Shown here in pieces: positions 32,756-36,425 of a stretch of DNA of 36,425 bases (positions within the stretch are counted from its first letter, which is position 1; every line of letters begins with the position of its first letter). Source of the DNA: Actinomycetales bacterium (GTDB lineage Bacteria > Actinomycetota > Actinomycetes > Actinomycetales > Actinomycetaceae); contig JADGOQ010000084.1 in NCBI GenBank assembly GCA_017882885.1, positions 1 to 36,425 on the forward strand, written 5' to 3'. The notes beneath the pieces are model-generated. The model did no database searches. It was not told where the DNA came from and saw nothing but the letters and a program-made list of their open reading frames with translations. The position numbers were made by a program, and so were the translations under genes.

Positions 32756-33382
32756 ATGAAGATGATCCACCGGCTGTTCCGCCGGGTGTTCTCCGACGCC
32801 GTGACCTTGACCGCCGGGGTTGCGGACGGTGATCGGGAGCGGGCCGGCGTGGTGGGAGGGTTCATCCTCGAGAGCGCTGGTGGGTTGCACAACCACCACG
32901 GGTCGGAGGACCTGATGCTCTGGGACCGGCTCGAGGAGCGCCGGCCGGGATGCTCCCTGCACGTGCAGCTGATGCGCCGCCAGCATCTGGCGATCGGAGA
33001 ACGTTTGGCCGTGCTTGAGGAGGCCGTCCCGAGGTGGCAGGCAACCGCTTCCCCGGCCGACCGGGAGGCTGTCCTCGCCGCGCTGCACGCATTGAACGGA
33101 ACGCTGCTCGAACACCTCGGCGACGAGGAGGAGCAGATCCTGCCCGTGGTGAACGAGGTGTTCACCCAGGCCGAGTGGGACGCCATCGGCGAGCACGCTC
33201 GCAAGGAGATCCCCAGGAACCGGATGTTCGTGCAACTGGGGACGATCCTCGACGTGATGGAGCCGGACGAGCGCCGCGAGTGGGTCAAGCACAACCTCCC
33301 CCTGCCCGTCAAGGTGCTGTACCGCTTGGTGGGGGAGCGCCAGTACCGGACCGAGCGCGCCAAGCTCTACGGGACCGGGTAG
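32756..33382 (+). CDS. Hemerythrin HHE-domain protein
   Basis: A 208-residue mostly helical protein. Candidate metal ligands are in MIHRLFRRVF, GGLHNHHGSEDLMLWDRLEE, QLMRRQHLAIGERL and LLEHLGDEEEQILPVV, the His/Glu pattern of diiron hemerythrin-like domains. The C-terminal third (ILDVMEPDERREWVKHNLPL, LPVKVLYRLVG) matches a group of actinobacterial HHE proteins. Such domains bind oxygen, NO or act in iron and redox stress. The ATG at 32756 is the first usable start after an in-frame amber codon; it has no good ribosome binding site, so expression may be low or may depend on reinitiation or readthrough from 32711. The stop codon sits at the junction of a 23-bp tandem repeat. Confidence 0.8.
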   Translation: MKMIHRLFRRVFSDAVTLTAGVADGDRERAGVVGGFILESAGGLHNHHGSEDLMLWDRLEERRPGCSLHVQLMRRQHLAIGERLAVLEEAVPRWQATASPADREAVLAALHALNGTLLEHLGDEEEQILPVVNEVFTQAEWDAIGEHARKEIPRNRMFVQLGTILDVMEPDERREWVKHNLPLPVKVLYRLVGERQYRTERAKLYGTG

Positions 33383-33404
33383 CCAAGCTCCACGGGACCG
33401 GGTG
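33359..33404. repeat. 23-bp tandem duplication at the end of the hemerythrin gene
   Basis: Two adjacent copies start at 33359 and 33382. They share the core CAAGCTC-C/T-ACGGGACCGGG and differ at one base within 22. The TAG stop (33380-33382) is formed across the junction, so the duplication sets the present C-terminus. Confidence 0.85.
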
Positions 33405-33434
33405 GTCGGAACGAGGCACCCGAGTGTGCCCACC

Positions 33435-34853
33435 TCAGAACGGTGGAGGTCCGGGGTCGGGTGGGAGGTCCTCGGGGTCGGGGGCCAGATTGAGTGAGCC
33501 TCCGCGGAGTGGCCCGCCGTGGAGGCGGGGTGGGCGCTCGGGGTGGTTGGGATAGATCCGGCCCGTGGCGGAGTGCCAGTCGCGAGTGCCGTCCTTCTTG
33601 CGGCGGCCAGGGCGGCCGGCGCCGATGGATTTCTCGCGGTGGCAACGGCCACAGAGGCAGCCCAGCTCGTCGCGGGAGGTGCCGCCACCGTGTTGCCACT
33701 CCTCCGCGTGGTCGAGCTGGCAGACCCGGGCGGGGACCGAGCAGGTGGGGCGGGTACAGGTGTGGTCCCGCAGCCGCACGGCCTCCGCGATGTGGGCGGG
33801 AGGCCGATACCTGTGGTGGCCGATGTCGAGCGGGATGCAGGTGAGGGTGTCGGTGACGATCCGCCGCCACGTGCCGCCGGCGGCGAGCAGGAGCGCGATC
33901 GCGGGCGCGATCGGCCCGTATCCCTCCAGCCACGCCGCCTCGGTGCGGTGCCCAACGGCGCCGTCCGGGCAGGCCGGCAGGAGGCCCTCGCGGGCGGCGA
34001 GCACGGCGGCCACGCTCGCGGGGGGCTGCCAGTCGGGCATGGCCCGGGCGAGGACCTCCAGGGGCACGGTGACGTTGACCCGGGTCGGGGCGGTGCGCAC
34101 GTCACTGCCGGAGCTGGTGGTGAACCGCCAGCCCCGCTCCAGGGTGCGGCGGGCCCACTCGGCGATCGCGTCGGCACGCAACTGGGTGCAGGTGCGGGTG
34201 TCGCCCGCGCGCAGGGCGGCGGCGGCGCAGGCGTCCAGCGCCCTGTCCAGGGTGACGGCTTGCTCGGCGGGCAGGAACACCGACATCCTGGCCATGCCGT
34301 CAGCCAATACCTCGGGCCGGGTCACGTGACGCGTGCGGCGGGCGGCCTTGTGCCGCACGTCGGCGTTGTCCGGGTCGAGTTCGATCAAGGCACGGTCGAT
34401 GTCATGGCACAGTTCAGTGGTGCTGCGGGCCGGGGCGGTCGGCAGTACCCGTTCCTCCACCGCCCAGGCAACCTCCGGGACGACGCCGTCGAGGCGGTCC
34501 GTGAAGATCCACGCCTTGTCCAGCGAGATGTCCCCGGCGGCGAAGGCCGCCCCGGTCGCGACGAGCTTCCCCTCGGCCGCCAACCCGACCCTGACCAGCC
34601 GGGACGCTGCCATCCGCGTGACTCCCAGGGCCATGGCGATCTCCGCCGTGACCGCGTTGACCACTCCGTTGCGGTCCGCGTGCTCGAACACGGCGGTGGA
34701 GCGGGCCAACTCGGCAGCAAAACGGGCCTTGACCGCCGCGACCCGCGCCTCAACGCGGTGCGCCTCCTGCAGACACCCCAACCAGGCGTCCACCTGCGCG
34801 AACAGGTCCGGCTCACCCGCCGGCGCCGGGCCCGGCATCACCAACTCGCTCAT
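33435..34853 (-). CDS. DUF222/13E12-type HNH endonuclease-like protein
   Basis: A 472-residue protein with an N-terminal helical DUF222 domain (residues about 20-330; AEIAMALGVTRMAASRLVRV, ISLDKAWIFTDRLDGV) and a C-terminal HNH domain (RDHTCTRPTCSVPARVCQLDHAEEW). GTSRDELGCLCGRCHREKS follows and supplies the structural zinc cysteines. A Pro-rich tail ends the protein. This family is repeated in many actinobacterial genomes (REP13E12 in Mycobacterium tuberculosis, where copies serve as prophage integration sites). Nuclease action is presumed from the DH and zinc motifs. The ATG 34853 is preferred; GTG 34856 and ATG 34865 are possible, and the ribosome binding site is weak. It is convergent with the hemerythrin gene and divergent from lysA. 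Confidence 0.9.
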   Translation of the reverse strand: MSELVMPGPAPAGEPDLFAQVDAWLGCLQEAHRVEARVAAVKARFAAELARSTAVFEHADRNGVVNAVTAEIAMALGVTRMAASRLVRVGLAAEGKLVATGAAFAAGDISLDKAWIFTDRLDGVVPEVAWAVEERVLPTAPARSTTELCHDIDRALIELDPDNADVRHKAARRTRHVTRPEVLADGMARMSVFLPAEQAVTLDRALDACAAAALRAGDTRTCTQLRADAIAEWARRTLERGWRFTTSSGSDVRTAPTRVNVTVPLEVLARAMPDWQPPASVAAVLAAREGLLPACPDGAVGHRTEAAWLEGYGPIAPAIALLLAAGGTWRRIVTDTLTCIPLDIGHHRYRPPAHIAEAVRLRDHTCTRPTCSVPARVCQLDHAEEWQHGGGTSRDELGCLCGRCHREKSIGAGRPGRRKKDGTRDWHSATGRIYPNHPERPPRLHGGPLRGGSLNLAPDPEDLPPDPGPPPF

Positions 34854-34960
34854 GACACCAATCATCCCAACCCCCACTGACACGAACGTCGAACGCGTGT
34901 TCGGGGAGTGGAGGCGAGCCCGCCGGCGGCGTCGCGTCGATACGGACGTCCCGGCCCACT

Positions 34961-34966
34961 TAGGAT
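34961..34966 (+). promoter_or_regulatory. Candidate leaderless -10 element for lysA
   Basis: TAGGAT is followed by six bases and the lysA ATG at 34973. No Shine-Dalgarno sequence is present, so the mRNA probably starts at or next to the ATG. A clear -35 element is not visible. Confidence 0.55.
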
Positions 34967-34972
34967 TACACC

Positions 34973-36253
34973 ATGTCCACCACCAAGACTTTTCCCCTGA
35001 CCAGGGAGCAGCTGGAGGCCGTTGTCGCGACGTTCCCGACGCCCTTCTACCTCTACGACGAAGCCGCATTGAGGGCGAACGCGCGCCGCGTCAACGCCGC
35101 CTTCTCCGTCTTCCCGGAGTTCACGGAACACTTCGCGGTGAAGGCCCTCCCGAACCCGTTCGTCCTCAAGGTCCTCGCGTCCGAGGGCTTCGGCGCCGAC
35201 TGCGCCAGCCTCCCGGAGCTCATCCTCGCCCAGAAGGCGGGCATCACCGGGGAGGCGGTGATGTTCACCTCCAACGAGACGCCGGCGCGCGAGTACGCGT
35301 TCGCGCGCGACATCGGGGCGGTGATCAACCTCGATGACATCACCCACATCGACTTCCTTGAGAAGGCCTGCGGGATCCCCGAGGTGATCTCCTGCCGCTA
35401 CAACCCGGGCCCGCTCAAGGAGGGCAATGTCATCATCGGCAAGCCCGAGGAGGCGAAGTACGGGTTCACGAAGGAGCAGCTCTTCGAGGGTTATGCGAAG
35501 CTCCGGGACAAGGGCGCCACGCGTTTCGCCCTCCACACCATGGTCGCGTCCAACGAGCTCTCGGCGGACTACCACGTGGAGACCGCGCGGCTGCTGTTCG
35601 AACTCGCCGCGGAACTGCACTCGACGATCGGGATTCGCATCGAGTTCGTGAACGTCGGTGGCGGCGCCGGAATACCGTACCGGCCGGACCAGGACGAGCT
35701 GGACATTGAAAACGTCGCCCGCGGGATCCGTGAGGCCTACGACGCGATCGTCGTCCCGGCCGGGCTCGATCCCCTCGGAGTGCACGTGGAGTGGGGCCGC
35801 ATCATCACGGGGCCCTACGGCTGGCTCGTGACCAGGGCCATCCACACGAAGGACACCTACCGTCGCTACATCGGGCTCGACGCCTCCATGGCGGACCTGA
35901 TGCGCCCGGGCATGTACGGGGCCTACCACCACATCACGGTCCCCGGCAAGGAGGCGGCGCCGCTGACGGAGACGTACGACGTCGTCGGTGGCCTGTGCGA
36001 GAACAACGACAAGTTCGCCGTCCAGCGGCAGCTCCCGGAGATCGAGGTCGGCGACTTGGTGGTGCTGCACGACGCCGGGGCGCACGGACGTGCGATGGGC
36101 TTCAACTACAACGGGAAGCTCCGGTGCGGTGAACTGCTGCTCCGGCCCGACGGTCAGGTCGTCCCCATCCGCCGGACGGAGACGGTGGACGACTACTTCG
36201 CAACGCTCGACTTCGATGAGCTCTCCACGTTCGACGCAGGGGGAGAAGCATGA
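34973..36253 (+). CDS. lysA: Diaminopimelate decarboxylase LysA (CENND-variant class)
   Basis: A 426-residue fold III PLP enzyme that decarboxylates meso-diaminopimelate to lysine. The PLP lysine is Lys57 in [14 protein letters not shown]. The phosphate-binding loop is [13 protein letters not shown]. The usual EPGR appears as EWGR and the usual CESGD as [17 protein letters not shown], and the HTMVASNEL segment replaces the common HIGSQ. These changes mark a divergent LysA class that I recall from Firmicutes-like and anaerobic bacteria, where it often accompanies dapL. The dapL start overlaps the stop (ATGA), so the pair is one operon and could have arrived together by transfer. Translation probably starts leaderless. 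Meso-DAP would require DapF from elsewhere in the genome. Confidence 0.94.
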   Translation: MSTTKTFPLTREQLEAVVATFPTPFYLYDEAALRANARRVNAAFSVFPEFTEHFAVKALPNPFVLKVLASEGFGADCASLPELILAQKAGITGEAVMFTSNETPAREYAFARDIGAVINLDDITHIDFLEKACGIPEVISCRYNPGPLKEGNVIIGKPEEAKYGFTKEQLFEGYAKLRDKGATRFALHTMVASNELSADYHVETARLLFELAAELHSTIGIRIEFVNVGGGAGIPYRPDQDELDIENVARGIREAYDAIVVPAGLDPLGVHVEWGRIITGPYGWLVTRAIHTKDTYRRYIGLDASMADLMRPGMYGAYHHITVPGKEAAPLTETYDVVGGLCENNDKFAVQRQLPEIEVGDLVVLHDAGAHGRAMGFNYNGKLRCGELLLRPDGQVVPIRRTETVDDYFATLDFDELSTFDAGGEA

Positions 36254-36425
36254 TCCAGCGCAACCCGGGTTTCGCAAACCTGAAGGCGGGGTACCTGTTC
36301 CCCGAGATCGCCCGGCGCCGGAGGGCGTTCGCCGCCGACCATCCCGACGTCCGGCTGATCAGCCTCGGCATCGGCGACACCACCGAACCCCTCACCCCGC
36401 ACATCGCTGCGAGGCTGGCGGAGTA
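36250..36425 (+). CDS. dapL: LL-diaminopimelate aminotransferase DapL (3' end outside window)
   Basis: The first 58 or so residues are present: [20 protein letters not shown], then [12 protein letters not shown] and [18 protein letters not shown]. This is the characteristic N-terminus of DapL, a PLP aminotransferase that converts tetrahydrodipicolinate directly to LL-DAP using glutamate, bypassing the succinylase steps. The PLP lysine lies beyond the window. The ATGA overlap with lysA and the good match of the [10 protein letters not shown] and GIGDTTEPL motifs support the call. DapL is uncommon in actinobacteria, most of which use DapC/DapE, so this operon deserves a phylogeny. LL-DAP is also the peptidoglycan diamino acid in Propionibacteriaceae, which would fit the host. 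Confidence 0.9.
   Translation, partial: MIQRNPGFANLKAGYLFPEIARRRRAFAADHPDVRLISLGIGDTTEPLTPHIAARLAE

Noticed and set aside
33435-34853. The HNH protein as evidence of a mobile intron or integrated phage.
   Set aside because: The DUF222-HNH architecture is an ordinary repeated actinobacterial family; no integrase, attachment repeats or intron structure is nearby.
1-36425. CRISPR arrays, tRNA or rRNA genes and insertion sequences.
   Set aside because: No regularly spaced repeats, no tRNA-like cloverleaf or rRNA sequence, and no transposase frame was recognised on either strand.

Overview
The window is high-GC DNA from an actinobacterium. The ImuB–DnaE2 mutasome pair, many GTG starts, ATGA/GTGA gene overlaps, likely leaderless promoters, a DUF222/13E12-type HNH protein and a FadD15-like ligase all fit. 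Several features (LL-DAP aminotransferase, hexose-6-phosphate mutarotase) would suit the Propionibacteriaceae, but that family assignment is inference. No rRNA, tRNA, CRISPR array or insertion sequence was seen.

Layout. 1-4463: 3' part of imuB, then dnaE2 (SOS mutagenesis). 4468-7373: AI-2E family membrane protein and HAD phosphatase (minus), divergent from a hexose-6-phosphate mutarotase with a strong terminator hairpin. 7494-11128: two-gene heterodimeric ABC exporter, one half with a degenerate ATPase site. 11125-14290 (minus): an unusual GNAT acetyltransferase/MazG-like fusion followed by an M3 oligopeptidase. 14550-16375: a 61-residue unknown protein, an M50-type membrane metalloprotease and a sugar-phosphate nucleotidyltransferase. 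16359-18057 (minus): a CBS-CBS-BON protein, a VOC protein and an orphan DUF4255 (Pvc16-like) protein in one apparent operon. 18164-22725: an M15 peptidase lipoprotein, then (minus) a fatty acyl-CoA ligase, a divergent family-A DNA polymerase and a truncated isoprenylcysteine-methyltransferase-like fragment. 22816-27512 (minus): a four-gene anaerobic carbon monoxide dehydrogenase operon, cooF-cooS-cooC-FAD/NAD oxidoreductase, all overlapping by a few bases. 27682-29390: ABC ATPase and permease. 29391-33404: a decayed stretch with two pseudogenes around an MFS transporter and a membrane protein, then a hemerythrin gene with an amber codon after its best start. 33435-34853 (minus): DUF222 HNH protein. 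34973-end: lysA and the start of dapL.

The most notable system is the CO dehydrogenase operon. The catalytic subunit keeps all Ni-Fe-S ligands, but its D-cluster motif is CX2C. The nickel-insertion ATPase CooC carries a histidine-rich C-terminal tail like a fused CooJ-type nickel store. A four-cluster ferredoxin and a flavin NAD(P) oxidoreductase complete a likely CO-to-NAD(P)H route with no hydrogenase. The promoter region has a CRP/FNR-like palindrome and a second inverted repeat where an activator could bind. The second theme is gene decay: at least three broken genes and one amber-interrupted gene lie in 19-33 kb.
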